Shown here: one piece after another, positions 8,181 through 17,075 of the stretch | Layout of the letters: the number at the start of each line of letters is the position of its first letter | Position numbering within the stretch: position 1 is the stretch's first letter | Assembly (NCBI RefSeq): GCF_039521975.1 | Contig: NZ_BAAACZ010000009.1 | Location: 186,001-250,000 of the forward strand | Direction: 5' to 3' | Length of the DNA stretch: 64,000 nt | DNA from: Alkalibacillus silvisoli | GTDB lineage: Bacteria; Bacillota; Bacilli; Bacillales; Alkalibacillaceae | Notes under the pieces: generated by a model | Seen by the model: the letters and a program-made list of their open reading frames with translations, nothing else | Database searches by the model: none | What the model was told of the DNA's origin: nothing | Made by a program: the position numbers and the translations under genes

Positions 8181-8837
8181 TTATTTTGCGATTTGTTGTA
8201 AATTGCCATTTTTCTCCATCTTAAATGAAGGAGCAGAAACATCATCTTCATCAAATACCATCATCTTACGCGCTCGGTCCATAATACCAATAAATGTCTG
8301 GTAGTCTTCTTGTAAATTTGCGTATTGTAAAGACATTTCTTCAACCTTTTCTTTCAATTGACTGTTTTCTGATTTCATTTCTTGATTTTCTAGTCTTAAC
8401 GCCTCAAGTTCACTATTCATTTGATTATTCGCTTGATTAACAGTTTTAAACTGTTGTAATTGTTGAATGATAGAATCAATACTAGGCATGTTGATGTCTT
8501 CTTCTGTAGTTGGATCTACTGCCATTGGTAGATTTTGTTCTTGTTGGACAGTAGGCTGTGCTTTAGGGCGAGGTAGAGGTTGACTATGTCTTTCTTGTTG
8601 TTGTGCCTTCTTCCTCTGTTTTCGTTGTCTTTTAGCTAAATCTACTGCCTTATCATAGTTTTTTCGAACTTCAGCATTCCATCTAAATCCACAGGCAGCA
8701 GCGGTACGATTTAATTGATCACCAACTTCTTCAAAGGCATTTAACTGTGTACTACCCTCTCTTATATGTCTTAAGACAGTTTCAGCTAATAATAGATCAT
8801 CTTCATGAGACCACGCATCTTGGCGTACTTTAACCAT
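8181..8837 (-). CDS. RsfA-family (Myb/SANT-like) transcription factor
   Basis: The first 60 or so of 218 residues (RQDAWSHEDDLLLAETVLRHIREGSTQLNAFEEVG, then CGFRWNAEVRKNY) match the Myb/SANT-like DNA-binding domain of the RsfA/YlbO family, which tunes prespore sigma-F genes or other sporulation genes in Bacillus. A basic stretch (KRQRKQRKKAQQQ), a Gln/Pro-rich linker and a coiled coil (about 130-195, heptads such as LEALRLENQEMKSENSQLKEKVEEM) follow, which suggests dimerisation. AAAGGA precedes ATG 8837. The gene occupies the place where, from memory, B. subtilis has tcdA (yrvM). The family is clear; the exact regulon is not. Confidence 0.85.
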   Translation of the reverse strand: MVKVRQDAWSHEDDLLLAETVLRHIREGSTQLNAFEEVGDQLNRTAAACGFRWNAEVRKNYDKAVDLAKRQRKQRKKAQQQERHSQPLPRPKAQPTVQQEQNLPMAVDPTTEEDINMPSIDSIIQQLQQFKTVNQANNQMNSELEALRLENQEMKSENSQLKEKVEEMSLQYANLQEDYQTFIGIMDRARKMMVFDEDDVSAPSFKMEKNGNLQQIAK

Positions 8838-9017
8838 TTCATTTTCATCCTTTCATACTATAAATACTTTTATGTTTTGTTGTTTAATTGATAGTTTTCT
8901 ATTTCTATCATGTGCAAAAAGGTATAATTATATACATCTGCCCTAAAGATTATTCGTCATAACTAAAGCGAATATAGTAAAATAATTTAAGAGTCCGAAT
9001 AACAAAGGAGAAATACA

Positions 9018-10304
9018 ATGCTATTTAAAGAGCCATTAGCTTATCGAATGAGGCCTGAGGCGATTGAAGATGTCATCGGGCAAGACGATGTAATTGGAGA
9101 ATCAACGCCACTATATAAAATGATTAGGCAAGGCCATGTTCCATCTATGATTTTATATGGTGACCCAGGAACTGGTAAAACATCATTAGCTTTTGCGATT
9201 GCAGGCTCAACAAAGCAAGATTTTTACGCTATTAATGCAACCACTTCAAGTAAAAAAGAGATTGAAGATATTATTTCTAAAGCTAAAATGACAGAAGGTG
9301 CGATCTTATTTATAGATGAAATTCACCGCTTCAATAAAAGCCAACAAGATTATTTACTAAAAGCCTTAGAAGAAGGAGTTATTACATTAATTGGTGCGAC
9401 GACAGAAAACCCTTACCATAGTGTTAATAACGCCATTCGTTCAAGATGTGGTCATATTAAGCAACTATCTTTATTATCACCAGATTCAGTTTTAAAATTA
9501 CTTAATCATGCACTATCAGATAGCTATAAAGGTTTAGGACATTTATCGATTAAGATCGATGATTCAATGTTAGAAAAAATTGCTTCAGTCACAGGAGATG
9601 CTCGCACAGCTTTAACGTTATTAGAAGATATTGTCTTTGCATCGGATCAAAACGAAGAAGACGTTTATGTAGTTGATGAGACAACGGTCGATTATTGTAT
9701 TAAAAATAAAGGTTTTTCACACGACAAAAAAGGTGACATATATTATAATCTCTTATCTAGCTTTCAAAAGAGTATAAGAGGTAGTGATGTTAACGCAGCT
9801 CTCCACTATTTAGCGAGGCTTATAGAGGGTGGTGACATTGAAGCAATTACAAGAAGAATCCTTGTGATTGCTTATGAAGATATTGGTTTGGCAAACCCCG
9901 AACTATGCTCTAGAGTATTGCCAGCTATTGAGTCAGTAGAAAGACTTGGATTACCAGAAGGACGTATTCCCTTATCTGTTGTCACAGTTGAACTTTGCTT
10001 ATCACCAAAATCTAACACAGCTTATAAAGCATTAGACCAAGCAATCAAACATGTTCAAAAGGGTGTAACGTCTGACATACCAGATCATTTAAAAGATACG
10101 CATTATTATGGGGCTAAGGACTTAGGTCACGGACTAGAATATAAATACCCTCACAATTATCCCGGTTCTTGGGTTTATCAAGAGTATTTGCCAGAGAAAT
10201 TAAAAGATGCTAGTTATTACACCCCTAAAAATATCGGTGAAGAAAAAAGGCTAGCACAAGTTTACGAAAAGCTTAATGCTTTAAAAAGAAAAGGAAGAAA
10301 CTAG
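9018..10304 (+). CDS. rarA: Replication-associated recombination protein A (AAA+ ATPase)
   Basis: AAA+ ATPase of the RarA/MgsA/WRNIP1 family, acting at stalled replication forks with SSB and RecA. The 428 residues show Walker A GDPGTGKTS at about 49-57, Walker B LFIDEIHRF at about 96-104, sensor GATTENP and the C-terminal tetramerisation region (DKKGDIYYNLLSSFQKSIRGSD, LIEGGDIEAITRRILVIAYEDIGLANP). The start ATG lies 8 bases after AAAGGAG. A TATAAT at 8923-8928 may be its -10 element, although no good -35 is visible. It is transcribed divergently from the RsfA-like gene. Confidence 0.95.
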   Translation: MLFKEPLAYRMRPEAIEDVIGQDDVIGESTPLYKMIRQGHVPSMILYGDPGTGKTSLAFAIAGSTKQDFYAINATTSSKKEIEDIISKAKMTEGAILFIDEIHRFNKSQQDYLLKALEEGVITLIGATTENPYHSVNNAIRSRCGHIKQLSLLSPDSVLKLLNHALSDSYKGLGHLSIKIDDSMLEKIASVTGDARTALTLLEDIVFASDQNEEDVYVVDETTVDYCIKNKGFSHDKKGDIYYNLLSSFQKSIRGSDVNAALHYLARLIEGGDIEAITRRILVIAYEDIGLANPELCSRVLPAIESVERLGLPEGRIPLSVVTVELCLSPKSNTAYKALDQAIKHVQKGVTSDIPDHLKDTHYYGAKDLGHGLEYKYPHNYPGSWVYQEYLPEKLKDASYYTPKNIGEEKRLAQVYEKLNALKRKGRN

Positions 10305-10337
10305 TCAAGCTTAAGTGATGCAAGGTTTAATACATCA

Positions 10338-10346
10338 TGCTATAAT
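10338..10346 (+). promoter_or_regulatory. Extended -10 promoter upstream of cymR
   Basis: TGCTATAAT is a perfect extended -10; no convincing -35 lies 17 bases upstream. A second weak -10 (TATACT, 10370-10375) lies closer to the gene. Confidence 0.5.
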
Positions 10347-10420
10347 GTCACATGGTTTTATTGGCGTGTTATACTGATATGAAGAAATCGGATTTTAACG
10401 GTTTGAAGGAGGAGCTTTGT

Positions 10421-10840
10421 TTGAAAATTTCAACAAAAGGTCGTTATGGCTTAACTATAATGATTGCATTAGCTAAAAACTATGGAGAAAAACCAATTCC
10501 CTTAAAATCAATCGCAGCTGATTATGAATTATCAGAGCATTATTTAGAACAATTAATCGCTCCCCTTCGAAATGAGGGGCTTGTTAAAAGTGTTAGAGGA
10601 GCAAAAGGTGGCTATTTATTAACACGAGAGCCCAAACTCATAACAGCAGCGGATATTATTAAGACGCTAGAAGGACCGATCCGCCCTGTTGAAGAAATGG
10701 ATGATGAAGAACCATCAAAACGAGAATTATGGAAGAGAATACGTGATGCTGTTAAAGATGTATTAGAGACAACAACATTACAAGACTTAGCAGACTACGA
10801 TGACAATAATTATCAAGAGGAACACATGTTTTATATCTAG
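10421..10840 (+). CDS. cymR: CymR, Rrf2-family repressor of cysteine metabolism
   Basis: Rrf2-type winged-helix regulator of 139 residues. In B. subtilis, CymR represses sulfur-uptake and cysteine-synthesis genes in complex with CysK. Visible parts are the N-terminal KISTKGRYGLTIMIALAK, recognition helix region YELSEHYLEQLIAPLRNEGLVKSVRGAKGGY and the C-terminal conserved YMFYI-like ending (HMFYI). The three Fe-S cysteines of IscR are absent, as expected for CymR. TTG 10421 is chosen because AAGGAGG (10407-10413) is correctly spaced and homologues begin with (M)KISTKGRYG. It precedes the cysteine desulfurase gene, as in B. subtilis. Confidence 0.93.
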   Translation: MKISTKGRYGLTIMIALAKNYGEKPIPLKSIAADYELSEHYLEQLIAPLRNEGLVKSVRGAKGGYLLTREPKLITAADIIKTLEGPIRPVEEMDDEEPSKRELWKRIRDAVKDVLETTTLQDLADYDDNNYQEEHMFYI

Positions 10841-10862
10841 GTTTAAAAGTAGGTGAAAAAGT

Positions 10863-12008
10863 TTGTCACATATATATTTAGATCACGCAGCTACAACCCC
10901 CATGCATGAATCTGTACAAGAACAAATGACAAAAGTAATGCAAAATCATTTCGGCAATCCATCGAGTATTCATTACTTTGGTCGTGATAGTCGTAAATTA
11001 CTTGATGAAGCCAGAACGACGATTGCCAAAAGTATTAATGCGACCTTTTCGTCGATCATATTCACAAGTGGTGGTACTGAAGCGAATAATTTAGCGATTT
11101 TTGGTACGGCTTATGCTAAAAAGAATCAAGGGAAGCATATTATAACGACTTCAATCGAACACCATGCTGTATTACATCCTTTAGAGCAATTAGAATCAGA
11201 AGGCTTTGAGGTTACTTATTTAAGTGTTGATGAATCGGGTCGTATAGATTTAGAAGAGTTAAAAAACTCTCTTAGAGATGATACAATCCTGGTGACTATT
11301 ATGTCAGTCAATAATGAGACAGGTGTTATACAACCTATTAAAGAAATCGGTGAATTACTGGAACATCAACTAGCCGTATTTCATACAGATGCTGTACAAG
11401 CCTATGGCATTCAAGCAATAGATGTAAAAGAGCTTAAAGTCGATTTATTAACTGCTTCATCTCATAAGATTTACGGTCCAAAAGGTGTAGGTTTCCTCTA
11501 TAAAAGTGAAGATCACTATCTCAGACAGCAATTGTTTGGTGGTGAACAGGAACGTAAATGGCGTTCAGGTACTGAAAATACTCTTGCTATAGCTGGGTTC
11601 GAACAAGCAGTTAAAGTATTAATGGACGAAAGAGAAAAACGTAAAGCACATTATCAAATGCTAAATGAAACCTTAATAAATCAATTAAATGCTCAATCGA
11701 TTGATTTTAACATTAACGGTGATTTAACTGAACGAGTACCTAACATTATTAATATTAGCTTTTTGGGTACTGAAGTGGAAATGTTTTTAACGAATTTAGA
11801 TTTAGCAGGTATTGCCGTATCTTCTGGTTCTGCATGTACAGCCGGTTCCATTGACCCATCACATGTGCTAAAAGCCATGTATGGTGATAATGATAAGCGC
11901 ATTTACAATTCAATACGATTTAGCTTTGGTTTAAACAACACGAAAGAAGAAATGAAAACCGTAGCTGAAAGAATAAAGCCCATTGTAGAAAGGCTGAAAA
12001 ATCTTTAA
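10863..12008 (+). CDS. yrvO: Cysteine desulfurase (IscS/NifS-like, YrvO) for tRNA thiolation
   Basis: PLP-dependent enzyme removing sulfur from cysteine as a protein persulfide. The 381 residues begin YLDHAATTPMHESV, with the PLP lysine in TASSHKIYGPKGVG (about 200) and the active cysteine in SGSACTAGSIDPSHVL (about 322). In B. subtilis the neighbouring YrvO supplies sulfur to MnmA for 2-thiouridine; the 17-base gap to mnmA here supports the same role. Translation starts at TTG 10863 after AGGTGAAAAAG. The cymR-desulfurase-mnmA order links cysteine sensing with sulfur use. Confidence 0.93.
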   Translation: MSHIYLDHAATTPMHESVQEQMTKVMQNHFGNPSSIHYFGRDSRKLLDEARTTIAKSINATFSSIIFTSGGTEANNLAIFGTAYAKKNQGKHIITTSIEHHAVLHPLEQLESEGFEVTYLSVDESGRIDLEELKNSLRDDTILVTIMSVNNETGVIQPIKEIGELLEHQLAVFHTDAVQAYGIQAIDVKELKVDLLTASSHKIYGPKGVGFLYKSEDHYLRQQLFGGEQERKWRSGTENTLAIAGFEQAVKVLMDEREKRKAHYQMLNETLINQLNAQSIDFNINGDLTERVPNIINISFLGTEVEMFLTNLDLAGIAVSSGSACTAGSIDPSHVLKAMYGDNDKRIYNSIRFSFGLNNTKEEMKTVAERIKPIVERLKNL

Positions 12009-12025
12009 TTAAGGTGGTGAAGTAA

Positions 12026-13138
12026 ATGGAAGATCGTTCAAATATACGTGTAGTTGTGGGAATGTCAGGTGGAGTCGATTCATCAGTTACAGCCTTATTG
12101 TTGAAGCAACAAGGTTATGATGTTGTTGGCATCTTTATGAAAAACTGGGACGATACCGATGAATTTGGTGTTTGTACAGCAACTCAAGATTATGAAGATG
12201 TGGCTAGGGTATGTAATCAGCTAGATATACCTTATTACTCTGTTAATTTTGAAAACCAATACTGGGATAAAGTTTTTCAGTACTTCTTAAATGAATATAA
12301 AGCAGGTAGAACACCGAACCCTGATGTTATGTGTAATAAGGAAATAAAGTTTAAGGCATTTTTAGATCATGCAATAGCTTTAGGAGCTGATTATTTAGCA
12401 ACAGGGCACTATGCCAGGGTAAGAGAAAATGATGGTGTAGTCGAAATGTTAAGAGGTGTGGATGAAAATAAAGACCAAACATACTTCTTAAATCAAATTC
12501 CAAAAGATATTTTACCCAAAATTCTCTTCCCACTTGGTGAATTAGATAAAAAAGAAGTTCGGAAAATTGCCGAGCAACATGATTTAGCTACAGCTAGTAA
12601 AAAAGACAGTACGGGGATTTGTTTTATTGGTGAGCGTAACTTCAAAGAATTTTTAAGCGAATATTTACCTGCTCAACCTGGAGAGATGCAAACCTTATCA
12701 GGTGAAGTGAAAGGGCAACATGATGGACTAATGTATTACACAATTGGTCAACGCCAAGGACTTGGCATTGGTGGTTCGGGTGACGCGTGGTTTGTTGTCG
12801 GTAAAAATTTAGAAGACAACGTTTTATATGTTGAACAAGGCATCGAACATGAGGCGTTGTATTCTGATGAACTATTAGCCGTCGATCTCAATTGGTTAGT
12901 AGACCGTCATCTTAATGAGCCAATTAAATGTACAGCTAAATTTCGATATCGTCAAAAGGATAGTGCCGTAACGGTTTATGTGAATGACAATGGTACGGTA
13001 AATGTTCAATTTGATGAGCCACAGCGTGCCATTACACCAGGGCAAGCTGTTGTGTTTTATGAAGGGGATGTATGTCTAGGTGGTGGGACGATAGATGAAG
13101 TTTACCACGAAAAGACAAAGTTAGAACACTTAGCCTAG
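12026..13138 (+). CDS. mnmA: tRNA-specific 2-thiouridylase
   Basis: Installs the 2-thio group on wobble uridine 34 of tRNA-Lys, -Glu and -Gln using ATP and a persulfide sulfur. The 370 residues contain the PP-loop GMSGGVDSS at about 12-20, the first catalytic cysteine in NPDVMCNKEIKF (about 103) and the second in STGICFIGER (about 200), followed by the GQRQGLGIGG region and a C-terminal beta-barrel domain. The start follows AAGGTGGTGAAGTAA. It is the last gene of the cymR-yrvO-mnmA group and is followed by a short hairpin. Confidence 0.96.
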   Translation: MEDRSNIRVVVGMSGGVDSSVTALLLKQQGYDVVGIFMKNWDDTDEFGVCTATQDYEDVARVCNQLDIPYYSVNFENQYWDKVFQYFLNEYKAGRTPNPDVMCNKEIKFKAFLDHAIALGADYLATGHYARVRENDGVVEMLRGVDENKDQTYFLNQIPKDILPKILFPLGELDKKEVRKIAEQHDLATASKKDSTGICFIGERNFKEFLSEYLPAQPGEMQTLSGEVKGQHDGLMYYTIGQRQGLGIGGSGDAWFVVGKNLEDNVLYVEQGIEHEALYSDELLAVDLNWLVDRHLNEPIKCTAKFRYRQKDSAVTVYVNDNGTVNVQFDEPQRAITPGQAVVFYEGDVCLGGGTIDEVYHEKTKLEHLA

Positions 13139-13151
13139 CTTCCTGTAGAGG

Positions 13152-13181
13152 AAAGTCAGCACAATACGTGGTGACTTTTTT
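13152..13181 (+). terminator. Short intrinsic terminator after mnmA
   Basis: AAAGTCAGCAC and GTGGTGACTTT can pair (one mismatch, loop AATAC), with a run of T's continuing to about 13181. Confidence 0.65.
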
Positions 13182-13218
13182 CTACTTATAATATGTATCA
13201 ATTAAAGGAGAAAGACAG

Positions 13219-13887
13219 ATGAGTGAATTACAAAAAGGCATAGAGTATATGCAAAATCATCAATTTGAAGAAGCAGCACAAGCTTTTAATGATTATATTG
13301 AACAAAATCCTAACGACCCAGTCGGCTTTATTAACTTTGCGAATTTATTAGTTCATTTACAAGAGTATGATTCAGCTGAGCGTTTTTATCAAAAAGCGCT
13401 TGAATTAGAAGAACAACTACCTGCAGCTCATTATGGGCTTGGAAATATGTATTATGAAAAAGAACAATATGAACAAGCAACGAAACATTTTCAAGATGCG
13501 ATGAAGCAAGGATTAGATGATCAAGATATTTACTTTATGCTTGGCATGTCTTTATTAAATCAAGAGATGCCTAAATTATCTTTGCCTTACATGCAACGAG
13601 CGAGTGAATTAAGTAAAGAAGATGTTGATATTCAATTCCAGTATGGATTAACATTAGCTTATGCTAATATGATCGATGAAGCATTTGAACAAATGAATGT
13701 TGTTTTAGCCTTAGATGAAGGGCATAGTGATGCTTATTATAACAAAGGAGTTTGTTTACTTTATCAAGAAAGGCCAGAAGATGCTTTAGACCAGTTTGAA
13801 AAAGCAATTAAAATTCAACCAGACCACTTACTTGCAGGAAATGGGAAGAAACAAGTTGAACAATTATTACAGGAACGAGATTCTTAA
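13219..13887 (+). CDS. yrrB: Tetratricopeptide-repeat protein
   Basis: The 222 residues are almost entirely TPR units, recognisable by the repeated pattern A-x-x-x-[FY]-x-x-A-[IL]-x-x-x-P; examples are AERFYQKALELEEQLPAAHY and LDQFEKAIKIQPDHLLAGNG. About five to six repeats form a helical protein-binding scaffold. There is no signal peptide or membrane segment. The partner is unknown. It sits between mnmA and recD2 as B. subtilis yrrB does, 14 bases before recD2, so the two are probably co-transcribed. Confidence 0.88.
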   Translation: MSELQKGIEYMQNHQFEEAAQAFNDYIEQNPNDPVGFINFANLLVHLQEYDSAERFYQKALELEEQLPAAHYGLGNMYYEKEQYEQATKHFQDAMKQGLDDQDIYFMLGMSLLNQEMPKLSLPYMQRASELSKEDVDIQFQYGLTLAYANMIDEAFEQMNVVLALDEGHSDAYYNKGVCLLYQERPEDALDQFEKAIKIQPDHLLAGNGKKQVEQLLQERDS

Positions 13888-13901
13888 AGGGAGAAGCTAA
13901 T

Positions 13902-16202
13902 ATGGCTGATGAATTATATGCTAAGGGACAATTAAATCACATGATCTTTCATAATCAAGAGACGCAATTTTCGATTGCGTCTGTTTCTGTTAGCGACTCA
14001 AACATTGAACTAGATGAAGAAGAGCTCGTCGTTAAGGGCCATTTTCCCCCTTTAACGCATGGAAATGACTATATATTTTATGGAACGATGCAACAACACG
14101 CGAAATTTGGAGATCAGCTTCAAGTTTTTACATATGAAAAAGAATTACCGAAAACAGAAGAAAGCTTAGTGAAGTATTTATCCAGTGATTTATTTTACGG
14201 TATTGGTAATAAAACAGCTCAAAAAATAGTCGATTTACTCGGAATTAACGCTGTTGATGATATTTTAAGGGACGAAACAAGGCTCGATCAAGTCATCGGT
14301 TTGAAGCCTGAAATGAAGAAACAATTCATTTCCGACCTACGAATGCATCAAGGGTTTGAACAAGTTACAGTTGAATTAGCTAAGTATGGAATTGGTTTAC
14401 AATTAGCACATAAAATTTACGAAGAATATCACGAAAATACACTGAAACAATTAAATGATAATCCGTATCAATTTGTTTTTGATGTCGATGGATTTGGTTT
14501 CCAACGGGCAGATGAAATTGCAGAATCAATGGGAATTAAAGATAACCATCCTACTCGTGTTCAAGCTGGGGTTTTACATGTTTTAGACCAAGGGGCTTCT
14601 AATGGGCATGTATTTATTGAGAAGAAACAGATCTTTAATCAGCTCAATGCTTTATTATACCAAGGGAAAATAGTTGAGGATGAACAGTCTATAGAAGAGC
14701 ATTTAGAGTTACTCGTTAAGGAAGAATTAATTGTAACAGAAGGAGTGAGAATTTACTTACCACAACTTTATTTTGCTGAGGAAGGTGTAGCTTCACAATT
14801 AACCCGTATATTAGCAACAAAACAAGATATTTCTTACGATGAAAGTGAATTGTTAAAAACGATTGGAGAAATTGAGGAACAAGAAGGGATCGCTTATGGT
14901 GAGGAGCAATATGAAGCGGTTAAAAAAGCTTTAGATGAAAAAGTTATGCTTCTAACTGGAGGGCCAGGAACAGGTAAAACAACAGTTGTTAAAGGGATTA
15001 TTCATTGTTATGAAGTCTTATTTCAAAAAAATCAAAACAAACACCAATCCGATTACGTATTAGCTGCTCCAACCGGAAGGGCAGCTAAACGATTAAGTGA
15101 ATCAACAGGGTTAAAAGCAAAGACAATCCATAGTTTGCTCGGTTGGTCTGGTGAAGAACATTTTGAATATCATGGTGGTAATCAATTAAAAGGAAAAGTG
15201 TTAATTGTTGATGAATGTTCGATGGTTGATATTTGGCTTTTTAATAGTCTCCTTAAAGCAGTTCCTAAAGAAATGAAAGTGATTTTTGTAGGGGATGAAG
15301 ACCAATTACCTTCTGTTGGGCCAGGTCAAGTGTTAGCTGACTTATTAAAGTCTCAAGCCATCCCTGTTTGTCAGCTTAAAGAAATTTATAGGCAAAAGCA
15401 TGATTCTTATATTGTAAAATTAGCGCATGATATAAAAAATGGCGAAATTCCCATGCAATCAGTTGGGAAAAAGGATGACTACAATTTTATTGAGACAAAT
15501 ACTGAATATGCGCTTCATACGATCGAACAAATTGTAAAAAAAGCATTAGATAAAGGTTATACGATGAAAGATATTCAAGTTCTAGCTCCCATGTATAAGA
15601 CAAAAGTTGGTATTCATGATTTAAATGAAACGTTACAAAATATATTTAATCCTAAAGAAGAAAAAAAGCGAGAGTTAGAGCATTTTAAGACGTCATTTCG
15701 TACAGGAGATAAAGTCATTCAGCTAGTGAATCAACCGGAAAAAGACGTTTATAATGGTGATATCGGTGAAATTATTGCAATTAAACACGCCAAAGAAGCT
15801 AAATCGAAAAAGGATGAATTAATTATTGATTTTGAAGGTCTAGAAGTGTCGTATACAAGACAGGATTTTAATCAGATCATGTTAGCTTATGCTATTTCGA
15901 TTCATAAGTCACAAGGCAGTGAGTTCCCAATAGTTATATTACCTGTTGTCAGGTCATTTAAACGAATGTTAGTAAAGAACCTAATCTATACTGCCATTAC
16001 TCGTGGTAAGTCTTCTTTAATAATTTGTGGCAGTTATGATGTGTTTTTAGAAGGTTTAAAGAAACAACTGGCATACGAACGAAACACAAGCTTAGTGTCA
16101 AGAATTCAAGCTTATAACTTGTCTAACCCTAACTCAAATACAGAAAACCTTGAGCCAGATTCTGAGCTTGAGGAAAATTTTTCACCTTATGATTTTATGT
16201 AA
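13902..16202 (+). CDS. recD2: RecD2-type superfamily 1 DNA helicase
   Basis: 5'-3' helicase of the RecD2 group, found where RecBC is absent and involved in fork maintenance and repair. The 766 residues have an N-terminal OB-like region, helix-hairpin-helix repeats (about 95-215, including FYGIGNKTAQKIVDLLGI and VDGFGFQRADEIAESMGI), Walker A GGPGTGKTTV at about 353-362, Walker B VDECSMVD at about 432, motif III GDEDQLPSVGPGQ and the C-terminal UvrD-like motif AYAISIHKSQGSEF. The Asn/Glu-rich tail is probably disordered. The start ATG follows AAAGGGAG. Confidence 0.95.
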   Translation: MADELYAKGQLNHMIFHNQETQFSIASVSVSDSNIELDEEELVVKGHFPPLTHGNDYIFYGTMQQHAKFGDQLQVFTYEKELPKTEESLVKYLSSDLFYGIGNKTAQKIVDLLGINAVDDILRDETRLDQVIGLKPEMKKQFISDLRMHQGFEQVTVELAKYGIGLQLAHKIYEEYHENTLKQLNDNPYQFVFDVDGFGFQRADEIAESMGIKDNHPTRVQAGVLHVLDQGASNGHVFIEKKQIFNQLNALLYQGKIVEDEQSIEEHLELLVKEELIVTEGVRIYLPQLYFAEEGVASQLTRILATKQDISYDESELLKTIGEIEEQEGIAYGEEQYEAVKKALDEKVMLLTGGPGTGKTTVVKGIIHCYEVLFQKNQNKHQSDYVLAAPTGRAAKRLSESTGLKAKTIHSLLGWSGEEHFEYHGGNQLKGKVLIVDECSMVDIWLFNSLLKAVPKEMKVIFVGDEDQLPSVGPGQVLADLLKSQAIPVCQLKEIYRQKHDSYIVKLAHDIKNGEIPMQSVGKKDDYNFIETNTEYALHTIEQIVKKALDKGYTMKDIQVLAPMYKTKVGIHDLNETLQNIFNPKEEKKRELEHFKTSFRTGDKVIQLVNQPEKDVYNGDIGEIIAIKHAKEAKSKKDELIIDFEGLEVSYTRQDFNQIMLAYAISIHKSQGSEFPIVILPVVRSFKRMLVKNLIYTAITRGKSSLIICGSYDVFLEGLKKQLAYERNTSLVSRIQAYNLSNPNSNTENLEPDSELEENFSPYDFM

Positions 16203-16290
16203 TACGTTTAAACTAATAATGTTCTTACCATTGGTATAGAACAATTGTAAGTCGGAGAGGATGTATGCAAAAAGGAAAGAGGGGTTTTGT

Positions 16291-16476
16291 ATGAATTGCC
16301 CAAACTGCCATACATCTGATGTCGGTAAAATAGGAGCTCAACAGTTTTATTGTTGGAACTGTTTTATAGAGTTGTCCGTAGAAGGTGGTAAGATGCGCGT
16401 GCATGAAGTACAAGAGGACAAGACGGTTTCCTCTTTAGACGACCTGTTTTCTTGGAAAGTTGATTTTTCTTTTTAA
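16291..16476 (+). CDS. Small zinc-ribbon protein of unknown function
   Basis: Sixty-one residues with two CxxC knuckles, MNCPNC at residues 3-6 and YCWNC near 24-27, so a single zinc ribbon is likely; an acidic tail follows. ATG 16291 is preceded by AGAGGGG. An ATG at 16261 is also in frame but would add a basic ten-residue stretch before the ribbon. Small genes of this kind lie after recD2 in Bacillus genomes, but I cannot assign a role. A nucleic-acid or protein contact through the ribbon is only inferred. Confidence 0.7.
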   Translation: MNCPNCHTSDVGKIGAQQFYCWNCFIELSVEGGKMRVHEVQEDKTVSSLDDLFSWKVDFSF

Positions 16477-16561
16477 AGCGATGGGAACAAACGAGAAAGC
16501 ATTCAGCTGACTTGTTTAGTGGTCATACCCTATATAAGGAGATAAAGGTTGGTGAACAACT

Positions 16562-16699
16562 TTGAGTCGAGTCATTTCAACAGGTGTCATGGGAGCTTTT
16601 GCCTTTTATTTTATGAGAAATAGAAACAACATTCGTAAAAGCGGGATGTGGAAGCAACTTCGTAGGTCTACACGTAGATTAAGAAAAAGAATGTTTTAA
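16562..16699 (+). CDS. yrzQ: YrzQ-like DUF3918 small basic protein
   Basis: A 45-residue ORF starting at TTG 16562 after AAGGTTGGTG. It begins with a short hydrophobic stretch (GVMGAFAFYFM) and ends in a strongly basic tail (KQLRRSTRRLRKRMF). That layout, and the position between recD2 and alaS, match the DUF3918 family represented by B. subtilis YrzQ. Its function is not known. The hydrophobic part is too short for a confident membrane helix. Confidence 0.65.
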   Translation: MSRVISTGVMGAFAFYFMRNRNNIRKSGMWKQLRRSTRRLRKRMF

Positions 16700-16705
16700 G
16701 GCAAT

Positions 16706-16740
16706 CACAACCGTTCAGCTATTCTTTGAACGGTTGTGTT
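16706..16740 (+). terminator. Hairpin after the DUF3918 gene
   Basis: CACAACCGTTCA (16706-16717) and TGAACGGTTGTG (16727-16738) form a perfect 12-bp stem. The U-tract is poor (TTACAT), so termination may be incomplete. Confidence 0.6.
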
Positions 16741-16756
16741 ACATATGTAGTTACAG

Positions 16757-16785
16757 TTGACATGGTTGTATGGTTTAACTATAAT
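16757..16785 (+). promoter_or_regulatory. Consensus sigma-A promoter of the alaS T-box leader
   Basis: TTGACA (16757-16762), a 17-base spacer and TATAAT (16780-16785): a perfect consensus promoter. The start point should lie near 16792. Confidence 0.9.
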
Positions 16786-16791
16786 ATTCTC

Positions 16792-17055
16792 AAGGTATAG
16801 CATGCATTCATTCATTAAAAATTTTAAAATATAAAATCTGTGAAGGAAAGAGTAAATGGCAGACCACTTACAGAGAGGCATTTCATTTGCTGGAAGAAAT
16901 GCTAAGTGAAGGGTCATTGAAGCTAATCCAGAGAGCGGCTAACCCCCGACGTCTACACTACGTTACGGTGTGAAAGTAGATAGATTTAGATCTATAACTA
17001 GGGTGGTACCGCGGATTAGTCGTCCCTACATGAACATGTAGGGGCGGCTTTTTTT
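16792..17055 (+). promoter_or_regulatory. T-box riboswitch controlling alaS (Ala specifier)
   Basis: GAAGGAAAGAGTAA, CAGAGAGGC and TTTGCTGGAAGAAA mark stem I. The specifier is GCT (16922-16924, Ala), followed by AATCCAGAG. The T-box AGGGTGGTACCGCGG (17000-17014) is a full consensus. The terminator stem CGTCCCTACATG/CATGTAGGGGCG (17021-17046) is followed by seven T's. Uncharged tRNA-Ala should allow readthrough into alaS. Confidence 0.95.
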
Positions 17056-17075
17056 ATACTTTAGGAGGTATGAAG

